64,000 nucleotides of DNA from Buttiauxella brennerae ATCC 51605. Lineage in GTDB: Bacteria > Pseudomonadota > Gammaproteobacteria > Enterobacterales > Enterobacteriaceae. The stretch lies in contig NZ_LXER01000006.1 of NCBI RefSeq assembly GCF_001654925.1, positions 434,001 through 498,000 on the forward strand, given 5' to 3'. Below are positions 8,855 through 16,901 of this stretch, piece after piece. The notes beneath the pieces are model-generated. The model searched no databases. It was not told where the DNA came from and saw nothing but the letters and a program-made list of their open reading frames with translations. The translations under genes and the position numbers were made by a program. How positions within the stretch are numbered: the stretch's first letter is position 1; each line of letters starts with the position of its first letter.

Positions 8855-9985
8855 TTACAGCTGGAAATCGCTTAAATCGTCGGTGTTAACGTTCGAATCA
8901 ATCTGACCCACCAGATAAGAACTCACTTCTACTTCTTGCGGTGCGACCTGCACGTTGTCAGAAACCAACCATGCGTTGATCCATGGGATTGGGTTTGAAC
9001 GAGTCTTGAATGGCAAATCCAGGCCGACTGCCTGCATACGGATGTTGGTAATGTAATCAACATACTGGCACAGAATATCTTTGTTCAGACCGATCATCGA
9101 ACCGTCGCGGAACAGATAGCTTGCCCACTCTTTTTCTTGCTCGGCGGCCAGTACAAACAGGTCATAGCATTCCTGGCGGCATTCCTGGGCGATTTCCGCC
9201 ATTTCAGGATCGTCTTCACCGGAGCGCATCAGGTTCAGCATATGCTGAGTCCCGGTCAGGTGCAGCGCTTCGTCACGAGCAATCAGTTTGATGATTTTCG
9301 CGTTGCCTTCCATCAGTTCGCGCTCGGCGAATGCGAAGGAACAAGCGAAGCTGACATAGAAGCGAATCGCTTCCAGCGCGTTCACGCTCATCAGGCACAA
9401 ATAGAGCTGGCGCTTGAGTGCTCGCAGGTTCACGGTCACGGTTTTGCCGTTAACGTTGTGCGTACCTTCACCCAGCAGATGCCAGTAGCTGGTCATCTCA
9501 ATCAGACGATCGTAGTAACCGGAGATATCTTTTGCGCGCTTTAAGATTTCCTGGTTAGTCACGATATCGTCAAACACAATCGCCGGATCGTTAACGATAT
9601 TACGGATGATGTGGGTGTAAGAGCGTGAGTGGATGGTTTCGGAAAACGCCCACGTTTCAACCCAGGTTTCCAGCTCCGGAATGGAGATCAGCGGCAGTAG
9701 AGCCACGTTCGGGCTGCGGCCCTGAATGGAGTCCAGCAGAGTCTGGTATTTCAGGTTGCTGATGAAAATGTGTTTTTCGTGATCCGGCAGAGCCTGATAG
9801 TCAATACGGTCACGGGAAACGTCCACTTCTTCCGGGCGCCAGAAGAATGAAAGTTGCTTTTCGATCAGCTTTTCGAAGATGTCATATTTTTGCTGATCGT
9901 AGCGAGCCACGTTAACCGACTGGCCAAAGAACATGGGTTCTGCAAGCTGATCGTTTTTCGTCTGTGAAAAAGTGGTGTAAGCCAT
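8855..9985 (-). CDS. nrdB: Class Ia ribonucleoside-diphosphate reductase, beta subunit NrdB
   Basis: 376 residues, same length as E. coli NrdB. It carries the diferric-tyrosyl radical site: radical Tyr in [15 protein letters not shown] (Tyr122 of the mature numbering) and iron ligands in [20 protein letters not shown] helices, [10 protein letters not shown] and [14 protein letters not shown]. The C-terminal tail ([13 protein letters not shown]) is the docking peptide for NrdA. With NrdA it makes deoxynucleotides for DNA synthesis. It is separated from nrdA by about 100 bp containing a dispersed repeat. Confidence 0.97.
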   Translation of the reverse strand: MAYTTFSQTKNDQLAEPMFFGQSVNVARYDQQKYDIFEKLIEKQLSFFWRPEEVDVSRDRIDYQALPDHEKHIFISNLKYQTLLDSIQGRSPNVALLPLISIPELETWVETWAFSETIHSRSYTHIIRNIVNDPAIVFDDIVTNQEILKRAKDISGYYDRLIEMTSYWHLLGEGTHNVNGKTVTVNLRALKRQLYLCLMSVNALEAIRFYVSFACSFAFAERELMEGNAKIIKLIARDEALHLTGTQHMLNLMRSGEDDPEMAEIAQECRQECYDLFVLAAEQEKEWASYLFRDGSMIGLNKDILCQYVDYITNIRMQAVGLDLPFKTRSNPIPWINAWLVSDNVQVAPQEVEVSSYLVGQIDSNVNTDDLSDFQL

Positions 9986-10007
9986 TAATTGGGGTCCTGT
10001 TGTTCTT

Positions 10008-10083
10008 GCTTCCCCCTCACCCTAACCCTCTCCGTGAGGGAGAGGGTATTAGAAGACGGAGTGGTGTTGGGGCGAGGGTGCTT
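10008..10083. repeat. Dispersed palindromic repeat in the nrdA-nrdB spacer
   Basis: CCCTCACCCTAACCCTCTCC, then GTGAGGGAGAGGG, then GGGGCGAGGG: nested inverted repeats of a short element that recurs at 53119-53225 in this window. Both copies begin with CCCTCA and end with a complementary GAGGG. REP/BIME-like by structure, but not the classic E. coli REP sequence. Lying inside an operon, the folded RNA may adjust nrdB expression relative to nrdA. Confidence 0.75.
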
Positions 10084-10087
10084 AAAA

Positions 10088-12373
10088 TCAGATTTTACAT
10101 GCGCCGCTTTCGCAGCCGTCGTCCTGGATTGAAGGTGCCAGGTCGTCTTGCGCATCTTCAGCACCGTCGCGGGTGTTCTGATAATAAAGCGTTTTCACAC
10201 CGAATTTATAGGCGGTGAGCAAATCTTTGAGCAACTGCTGCATCGGCACTTTACCAGACGGGAAGCGAGTTGGGTCGTAGTTAGTGTTTGCAGAGATCGA
10301 CTGGTCGATAAATTTCTGCATCAAACCAACTAATTGCAAGTAACCGTCGTTATTTGGCAGTTCCCACAGCAGCTCATAGTTGTCTTTCAGCGTTTCGTAA
10401 TCAGGCACAACCTGGCGCAGGATACCGTCTTTCGATGCTTTAATGCTGATATGACCGCGCGGTGGCTCGATACCGTTGGTGGCGTTAGAAATCTGCGATG
10501 AGGTTTCAGACGGCATCAATGCAGAAAGTGTTGAGTTACGCAGGCCGTGAGTTTTGATTGACTCACGCAACGCTTCCCAGTCCAGATGCAACGGCTCGTT
10601 GCTGATCACATCCAGGTCTTTCTTATAGGTGTCGATTGGCAGAATGCCTTTTGCGTATGTGGTTTCGTTGAACCACAGGCAAGGGCCTTGCTCTTTCGCC
10701 AGTTCGTTCGAGGCTTTCAACAGGTAATACTGAATAGCTTCGAAGGTTTTGTGCGTCAGGTTGTTGGCGCTGCCATCGGAGTAACGAACGCCATTCTTCG
10801 CCAGGTAGTAAGCGAAGTTAATCACGCCCACACCCAGAGTACGGCGACCCATCGCACCACGTTTAGCGGCAACAATTGGGTAGTCCTGGTAATCCAGCAG
10901 CGCATCCAGAGCGCGTACTGCCAGAATCGCTAACTCTTCCAGCTCATCAAGGCTGTTGATAGCGCCCAGGTTGAATGCGGACAGCGTACACAGCGCAATT
11001 TCACCGTCTTCGTCGTTAATGTCATTCATTGGTTTGGTCGGCAGCGCGATTTCCAGGCACAGGTTAGACTGGCGAACTGGCGCGATAGCCGGATCAAACG
11101 GGCTGTGGGTGTTGCAGTGGTCAACGTTCTGAATGTAGATACGGCCAGTAGAAGCACGTTCTTGCATCATCAGTGAGAACAGCTCAACGGCTTTCACGCG
11201 TTGCTTACGGATGCTGTCATCTTTTTCGTATTGGGTATACAGCTGTTCGAACTTTTCCTGGTCTGCAAAGAATGCGTCGTACAGGCCTGGAACGTCAGAC
11301 GGGCTGAACAGGGTGATGTCTTCGCCTTTGAGCAAACGGGTGTACATCAGTTTGTTGATTTGCACGCCGTAGTCCATGTGACGGACGCGGTTGCCTTCAA
11401 CACCACGGTTGTTTTTCAGCACTAACAGGCTTTCAACTTCCAGATGCCACATTGGGTAGAACAGTGTCGCAGCACCGCCACGCACGCCGCCCTGAGAGCA
11501 GGATTTCACTGCGGTCTGGAAGTGTTTATAGAACGGGATACAGCCGGTGTGGAATGCTTCACCGCCACGAATCGGGCTACCCAGCGCACGGATGCGACCG
11601 GCGTTGATACCGATACCCGCACGTTGGGAAACATATTTCACAATCGCGCTGGAAGTGGCGTTGATGGAGTCCAGGCTGTCGCCGCACTCGATCAGGACAC
11701 AAGAGCTGAACTGGCGAGTAGGGGTGCGCACGCCTGACATAATCGGCGTAGGCAGAGAAATTTTGAACAAGGAAACCGCATCGTAAAAACGTTTCACGTA
11801 GCTCAGACGGGTTTCACGTGGGTAGCCGGAGAACAGGCAGGCAGCAACCAGAATGTAGAGGAACTGGGCGCTTTCGTAGATTTCACCGGTTACACGGTTT
11901 TGAACCAGGTATTTACCTTCGAGCTGTTTAACCGCCGCGTAGGAGAAGCTCATGTCGCGTTCATGGTCGATGTAATCGTCCATCTGCTTGAACTCTTCTT
12001 CCGTGTAGTCTTCCAGCAGATGTTGATCGTATTTGCCCATCTCAACCATTTTCACGACATGGTTATAGAGTTTAGGCGGTTCGAATTCACCGTAAGCTTT
12101 TTTGCGCAGATGGAAAACGGCCAGGCGTGCGGCCAGGTACTGGTAATCAGGCGCTTCGCGAGAGATTAAATCTGCGGCGGCTTTGATGATGGTTTCATGA
12201 ATATCAGAGGTTTTGATGCCGTCATAAAACTGGATGTGCGAGCGCAGTTCAACCTGTGATACGGATACGTTATTCAAGCCTTCGGCGGCCCAATCCAGAA
12301 CTCGATGGATTTTATCCAGATCGATACGCTCAGTGCGACCGTCACGTTTTGTAACCAGCAGACTCTGATTCAT
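10088..12373 (-). CDS. nrdA: Class Ia ribonucleoside-diphosphate reductase, alpha subunit NrdA
   Basis: 761 residues, identical in length to E. coli NrdA. It reduces NDPs to dNDPs using a thiyl radical. The ATP-cone specificity/activity domain is at the N-terminus (LLVTKRDGRTERIDLDKIHRVL), active-site segments include FSSCVLIECGDSLDSI, QSNLCLEIALPT and LCTLSAFNLG (N-C-E radical-transfer triad), SALMPSETSSQISN is the family signature, and the C-terminal redox pair is CESGACKI. The start at 12373 (MNQSLLVTKRDG) matches the family; an upstream in-frame start is less likely. Confidence 0.97.
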   Translation of the reverse strand: MNQSLLVTKRDGRTERIDLDKIHRVLDWAAEGLNNVSVSQVELRSHIQFYDGIKTSDIHETIIKAAADLISREAPDYQYLAARLAVFHLRKKAYGEFEPPKLYNHVVKMVEMGKYDQHLLEDYTEEEFKQMDDYIDHERDMSFSYAAVKQLEGKYLVQNRVTGEIYESAQFLYILVAACLFSGYPRETRLSYVKRFYDAVSLFKISLPTPIMSGVRTPTRQFSSCVLIECGDSLDSINATSSAIVKYVSQRAGIGINAGRIRALGSPIRGGEAFHTGCIPFYKHFQTAVKSCSQGGVRGGAATLFYPMWHLEVESLLVLKNNRGVEGNRVRHMDYGVQINKLMYTRLLKGEDITLFSPSDVPGLYDAFFADQEKFEQLYTQYEKDDSIRKQRVKAVELFSLMMQERASTGRIYIQNVDHCNTHSPFDPAIAPVRQSNLCLEIALPTKPMNDINDEDGEIALCTLSAFNLGAINSLDELEELAILAVRALDALLDYQDYPIVAAKRGAMGRRTLGVGVINFAYYLAKNGVRYSDGSANNLTHKTFEAIQYYLLKASNELAKEQGPCLWFNETTYAKGILPIDTYKKDLDVISNEPLHLDWEALRESIKTHGLRNSTLSALMPSETSSQISNATNGIEPPRGHISIKASKDGILRQVVPDYETLKDNYELLWELPNNDGYLQLVGLMQKFIDQSISANTNYDPTRFPSGKVPMQQLLKDLLTAYKFGVKTLYYQNTRDGAEDAQDDLAPSIQDDGCESGACKI

Positions 12374-12730
12374 GTGCGTTTGTACCTGTCCGTGAAATGA
12401 AAAATGCCCCATTGCTCCACGGTTGGCCTCTAGTGGCTAACCTTGTGGATGAATACTATATCTAGGGGGTTGTGGATTACTTGATCACTATATGGTGAGT
12501 ATTCTAGTAACTAATCGGCTGAGAACAAGTATTGATTTCGAGACGGATTTAAGGTTGTGACAAGCGGAAATTCGCTAAGTCCACGTCACATAAGGCCTGT
12601 GACAATTGTCAATGGGATGCAAAAAAAATGATATTTTTGATCGAGTGCTGATTTCTTAAACTTAATGGATAATTGCGCAACTTGATGCTGCGCAAAATCT
12701 ATCAGGCTGACCAGGTTAAATAACCTGATT
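12374..12730. promoter_or_regulatory. nrdA leader with NrdR-box pair and DnaA-like boxes
   Basis: A 357-bp gap between nrdA and ubiG without a gene. Two NrdR-like boxes lie at about 12452-12467 (ATACTATATCTAG) and 12484-12499 (ATCACTATATGGTGAG), with centres about 32 bp apart, i.e. three helical turns, the usual spacing for this repressor. Two near-consensus DnaA boxes, each one mismatch from TGTGGATAA, lie at 12444-12452 and 12471-12479 between and beside them. NrdR and DnaA control of nrdAB is known in E. coli. The remainder (12520-12730) has only weak hairpins. Confidence 0.75.
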
Positions 12731-13450
12731 TTACGCTTCGGTGTGCAACATATAGTTAACATCAACACCCGGTGCCAGTTTGAACGTGTTGGTCAACGGG
12801 TTGTAATGCAGCCCGGTGATGTGGCGTTCACGCAGTGGCGTTTCGTCAACCCAGGCCAGTAATTCAGCAGGTTTGATGAATTTCTTAATATCATGCGTGC
12901 CTTTTGGCACCATGCGCAGAATGTATTCCGCACCCACAACCGCCATCAGCCAGGATTTGCCATTGCGGTTAAGTGTGGAGAAAAAGACGTGGCCGCCCGG
13001 TTTGACTAATTTTGCGCAGGCAGTGACGACCGATTTCGGATCCGGCACGTGCTCGAGCATTTCCATACAGGTGACGACGTCATACTTCCCGGCGAACTTA
13101 TCCGCGTGCTGCTCAACGGTTTCCTGAACGTAATCCACCTGAATTCCGCTTTCCAGTGCGTGAAGTTTCGCGACCTGTAATGGCTCGAACCCCATATCTA
13201 AACCTGTCACAGTGGCACCTTCGTGTGCCATGCTTTCCGCCAGAATCCCGCCACCACAGCCAACATCAAGCACCGTTTTACCGAATAACCCACCAGCACG
13301 CTGGCTGATATAACCCAGGCGTAACGGGTTAATACGGTGCAAAGGTTTAAATTCGCCTTCTAAATCCCACCAGCGTGAGGCAACGGCTTCGAATTTGGCG
13401 ATTTCATCATGGTCGACGTTCTGGATTACCGGTTGGTTTTCGGCATTCAT
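12731..13450 (-). CDS. ubiG: Ubiquinone biosynthesis O-methyltransferase UbiG
   Basis: 239-residue SAM-dependent methyltransferase performing both O-methylations of ubiquinone biosynthesis. The SAM motif I is [16 protein letters not shown], followed by [20 protein letters not shown] and [16 protein letters not shown]. The start at 13450 (MNAENQPV) is chosen over an in-frame GTG four codons upstream because AAGGAG lies 11 nt before the ATG but abuts the GTG. Divergent from gyrA, as in E. coli. Confidence 0.96.
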   Translation of the reverse strand: MNAENQPVIQNVDHDEIAKFEAVASRWWDLEGEFKPLHRINPLRLGYISQRAGGLFGKTVLDVGCGGGILAESMAHEGATVTGLDMGFEPLQVAKLHALESGIQVDYVQETVEQHADKFAGKYDVVTCMEMLEHVPDPKSVVTACAKLVKPGGHVFFSTLNRNGKSWLMAVVGAEYILRMVPKGTHDIKKFIKPAELLAWVDETPLRERHITGLHYNPLTNTFKLAPGVDVNYMLHTEA

Positions 13451-13549
13451 GTGGCTACTCACTCCTTGCTCGTTTCGTGGCGGGAGTATACGAATTATTT
13501 AGGGTAGATGTGTAGTTCTTCTGGTTTCCCCACAGTAGGGCGATTGTGT

Positions 13550-13555
13550 TATAAT
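13550..13555 (+). promoter_or_regulatory. Probable gyrA -10 element
   Basis: A perfect TATAAT lies 45 bp upstream of the gyrA ATG in the short ubiG-gyrA spacer. The -35 region is weak (no TTGACA), fitting the supercoiling-sensitive gyr promoters known in E. coli. Confidence 0.6.
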
Positions 13556-13599
13556 TTGCGACCTTTGAATCCGGGACACAGTAGAGGGATAGCGGATAC

Positions 13600-16248
13600 A
13601 TGAGCGACCTTGCCAGAGAAATTACACCGGTCAACATTGAGGAAGAGCTTAAGAGCTCATATCTGGATTACGCGATGTCGGTTATTGTCGGCCGCGCACT
13701 GCCAGATGTCCGCGATGGACTCAAGCCGGTACACCGTCGCGTACTTTACGCCATGAACGTATTGGGCAATGACTGGAATAAAGCGTACAAAAAATCCGCC
13801 CGTGTTGTTGGTGACGTAATCGGTAAATATCACCCTCATGGTGATACCGCTGTCTATGACACTATCGTGCGTATGGCGCAGCCATTCTCATTGCGTTACA
13901 TGTTGGTAGATGGCCAGGGTAACTTCGGTTCTGTAGACGGTGACTCCGCCGCTGCGATGCGTTATACGGAAATCCGTATGTCGAAAATCGCTCACGAACT
14001 GATGGCCGATCTCGAAAAAGACACGGTAGATTTCGTCGATAACTATGACGGAACCGAGCGCATTCCTGATGTTATGCCAACCAAAATTCCTAACCTGCTG
14101 GTTAACGGTTCGTCCGGTATCGCAGTGGGCATGGCAACTAACATCCCGCCTCATAACATTACTGAAGTCATCAACGGCTGCCTCGCCTTTATCGAAGACG
14201 AGGATATTACCGTTGAAGGGTTGATGGAACACATCCCAGGCCCTGACTTCCCGACTGCGGCAATCATCAATGGCCGTCGTGGCATTGAAGAAGCGTACCG
14301 CACCGGCCGTGGCAAAATTTACATCCGCGCACGCGCTGAAGTCGAAGCTGATGCTAAAACGGGCCGCGAAACCATCATCGTTCACGAAATTCCATACCAG
14401 GTTAACAAAGCACGCCTGATTGAGAAAATCGCCGAGTTGGTAAAAGACAAACGCGTTGAGGGCATCAGTGCTCTGCGTGATGAGTCTGATAAAGACGGTA
14501 TGCGCATTGTTATCGAAATCAAACGCGATGCAGTGGGCGAAGTGGTTCTGAATAATCTTTATTCTCAGACTCAGCTGCAAACGTCCTTCGGTATCAACAT
14601 GGTTGCGCTGCACCAGGGCCAGCCGAAGATCATGAACCTGAAAGATATTCTTTCTGCGTTCGTGCGTCACCGCCGTGAAGTCGTTACGCGTCGTACTATT
14701 TTCGAACTGCGTAAAGCACGCGACCGTGCGCACATCCTTGAAGGTCTGGCGATTGCGCTTGCGAACATCGACCCGATTATCGAACTGATTCGTCATTCTC
14801 CGAATGCAGCAGAAGCGAAAGCTGGCCTGATTGCCCGTTCATGGGCGCTGGGCAACGTTTCTGCCATGCTGGAACGTGCAGGCGATGATGCTGCGCGCCC
14901 TGAGTGGCTGGAGCCAGAATTCGGTATTCGTGATGGTCAATATTTCCTGACCGAGCAACAAGCTCAGGCAATTCTGGATCTGCGTTTGCAGAAACTGACT
15001 GGCCTTGAGCACGAAAAACTGCTCGACGAATACAAAGAGCTGCTGGAGCAGATTGCTGAGTTGCTGCACATTCTGGGCAGTGCTGAACGTCTGATGGAAG
15101 TGATCACCGAAGAGCTGGTTGCCATGCGCGATCAGTTCGGCGACAAACGTCGTACTGAGATCACTGCAAATACCTCTGATATCAACATTGAAGATTTGAT
15201 CAACCGCGAAGATGTGGTTGTGACGCTGTCCCACCAGGGCTATGTGAAATATCAACCGCTGACCGACTACGAAGCACAACGTCGTGGTGGTAAAGGTAAG
15301 TCCGCAGCACGTATTAAAGAAGAAGATTTCATCGACCGTCTGTTGGTTGCCAATACCCACGACACCATCTTGCTGTTCTCCAGCCGTGGTCGTCTGTACT
15401 GGATGAAGGTTTATCAGTTGCCGGAAGCGAGCCGTGGTGCGCGTGGACGTCCAATTGTAAACCTGCTGCCACTGGAAGCGAACGAACGTATTACCGCGAT
15501 CCTGCCGGTACGTGAGTATGCCGAAGGCGTTAACGTGTTCATGGCGACTGCAAGCGGTACCGTGAAGAAAACTGCGTTGACCGACTTTAGCCGTCCACGT
15601 TCTGCGGGCATCATCGCCGTCAACCTCAACGAGGGTGATGAGCTGATTGGTGTTGATTTGACCGACGGTAGTAACGAATCCATGTTGTTCTCGGCTGCGG
15701 GTAAAGTGGTGCGCTTCAAAGAAGACGCTGTTCGTACCATGGGCCGTACTGCAACAGGTGTTCGCGGTATTAAGCTTGCCGGCGAAGACAAAGTCGTTTC
15801 CCTGATCATTCCACGCGGTGAAGGTTCTATCCTGACCGTGACGCAGAATGGTTACGGTAAACGTACTGCGGCTGATGAGTATCCGACCAAATCGCGTGCG
15901 ACTCAGGGCGTTATCTCCATCAAAGTCACCGAGCGTAACGGCAGCGTTGTTGGCGCGGTACAGGTGGAAGATACCGACCAGATCATGATGATTACCGATG
16001 CTGGTACTCTGGTGCGTACTCGTGTTTCCGAAGTGAGCGTCGTTGGCCGTAACACTCAAGGCGTTATCCTTATCCGTACTGCGGATGATGAAAACGTGGT
16101 GGGTCTGCAACGTGTTGCTGAACCGGTTGACGAAGAAGAGCTGGATGCCATCGACGGTACCGTTGCGGAAGGTGATGACGAAATCGCACCTGAAGCAGAC
16201 GTAGATGACAACGCTTCTGATGAAGCAGACGACGAAGCAGACGAATAA
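13600..16248 (+). CDS. gyrA: DNA gyrase subunit A
   Basis: 882-residue subunit of the A2B2 type II topoisomerase that introduces negative supercoils. The N-terminal breakage-reunion domain includes the active-site Tyr in [11 protein letters not shown] (Tyr122). The quinolone-resistance region reads [12 protein letters not shown]: residue 83 is Thr where E. coli has Ser, and Asp87 is retained. The C-terminal DNA-wrapping domain contains the GyrA-box QRRGGKGK and blade repeats such as [15 protein letters not shown]. The tail is strongly acidic ([14 protein letters not shown]), slightly longer than in E. coli (875 aa). Start at the first ATG, conserved [16 protein letters not shown]. Confidence 0.98.
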   Translation: MSDLAREITPVNIEEELKSSYLDYAMSVIVGRALPDVRDGLKPVHRRVLYAMNVLGNDWNKAYKKSARVVGDVIGKYHPHGDTAVYDTIVRMAQPFSLRYMLVDGQGNFGSVDGDSAAAMRYTEIRMSKIAHELMADLEKDTVDFVDNYDGTERIPDVMPTKIPNLLVNGSSGIAVGMATNIPPHNITEVINGCLAFIEDEDITVEGLMEHIPGPDFPTAAIINGRRGIEEAYRTGRGKIYIRARAEVEADAKTGRETIIVHEIPYQVNKARLIEKIAELVKDKRVEGISALRDESDKDGMRIVIEIKRDAVGEVVLNNLYSQTQLQTSFGINMVALHQGQPKIMNLKDILSAFVRHRREVVTRRTIFELRKARDRAHILEGLAIALANIDPIIELIRHSPNAAEAKAGLIARSWALGNVSAMLERAGDDAARPEWLEPEFGIRDGQYFLTEQQAQAILDLRLQKLTGLEHEKLLDEYKELLEQIAELLHILGSAERLMEVITEELVAMRDQFGDKRRTEITANTSDINIEDLINREDVVVTLSHQGYVKYQPLTDYEAQRRGGKGKSAARIKEEDFIDRLLVANTHDTILLFSSRGRLYWMKVYQLPEASRGARGRPIVNLLPLEANERITAILPVREYAEGVNVFMATASGTVKKTALTDFSRPRSAGIIAVNLNEGDELIGVDLTDGSNESMLFSAAGKVVRFKEDAVRTMGRTATGVRGIKLAGEDKVVSLIIPRGEGSILTVTQNGYGKRTAADEYPTKSRATQGVISIKVTERNGSVVGAVQVEDTDQIMMITDAGTLVRTRVSEVSVVGRNTQGVILIRTADDENVVGLQRVAEPVDEEELDAIDGTVAEGDDEIAPEADVDDNASDEADDEADE

Positions 16249-16278
16249 TCTGAATTTTGTTGTTTGATATGACTCATA

Positions 16279-16316
16279 ACGCCCGATGCATTTATTGCAT
16301 CGGGCGTTTTTTATTT
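16279..16316 (+). terminator. gyrA intrinsic terminator
   Basis: ACGCCCGATGCA-TTTAT-TGCATCGGGCGT followed by a T-rich run: strong stem with a short loop immediately after gyrA. Confidence 0.92.
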
Positions 16317-16357
16317 TAATATCAAGTTAGGCTTGGTTTAACTCATAAGGTAACTCA

Positions 16358-16744
16358 ATGGCTATTCCTGAGAAGTATGAAGATGTAGAACGCTGGGCAT
16401 TCGGTGATACAGAACGACAGGCAGATGAGCTGGTCAAACTGGTACTGGACGGCGTAAAAACGGCTACCTGCGCAAACCTGGATGGCGAAGGTATTGCACA
16501 GGTTGGCGATATTTTTGTCGTGGTAGATGGCAAGAACAAGCCCGTTTGCGCGATAGAACTGACCACTGTAGAAATGACGACTTTTGAACAGGTTGATGCA
16601 GCTCACGCCCTGGCAGAAGGTGAAGGTGACCGAACGCTGGCGTACTGGCGCAATGAGCATAAACGCTTCTTTGAAGAGTACGATTTGTTCTCACCGGACA
16701 TGACGCTGGTGTTGATGCATTTCAAGGTTATCGAAAAATTCTGA
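16358..16744 (+). CDS. ASCH-domain protein
   Basis: 128-residue single-domain protein. The segment WAFGDTERQADELVKLV then GVKTATCA is the characteristic ASCH opening (W-x-FGD...ADEL...G-x-KTAT), followed by VGDIFVVVDGKNKPVCAIEL and a C-terminal R-x-LAYWRNEH segment. ASCH proteins have a PUA-like beta-barrel and are proposed to bind RNA; one bacterial member has been reported as a ribonuclease, and the smaller YqfB is an amidohydrolase. No specific substrate can be assigned here. SD-like AAGG is 8-9 nt before the ATG. It has its own spacer and sits where K-12 has the ato and yfa genes. Confidence 0.85.
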   Translation: MAIPEKYEDVERWAFGDTERQADELVKLVLDGVKTATCANLDGEGIAQVGDIFVVVDGKNKPVCAIELTTVEMTTFEQVDAAHALAEGEGDRTLAYWRNEHKRFFEEYDLFSPDMTLVLMHFKVIEKF

Positions 16745-16901
16745 AAGTAATACCTCGCGATCGGATAAATACAGGCGGCCGCCACGGCAATTTGTAGGTA
16801 TCGATCGCGATAAACCTTACCGGTTTGCCGTTGCGGGTTGCCATTTTTGCGGCTACCTTAACGGCATCCAGCGTTTTGCAATTTCCACGACCAGGCTCAA
16901 T

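Noticed and set aside
13888..16110. Two long minus-strand ORFs (302 and 423 codons) antisense to gyrA
   Set aside because: They are shadows of the strong codon bias of gyrA; compositions rich in His, Asn and Phe and no recognisable domain.
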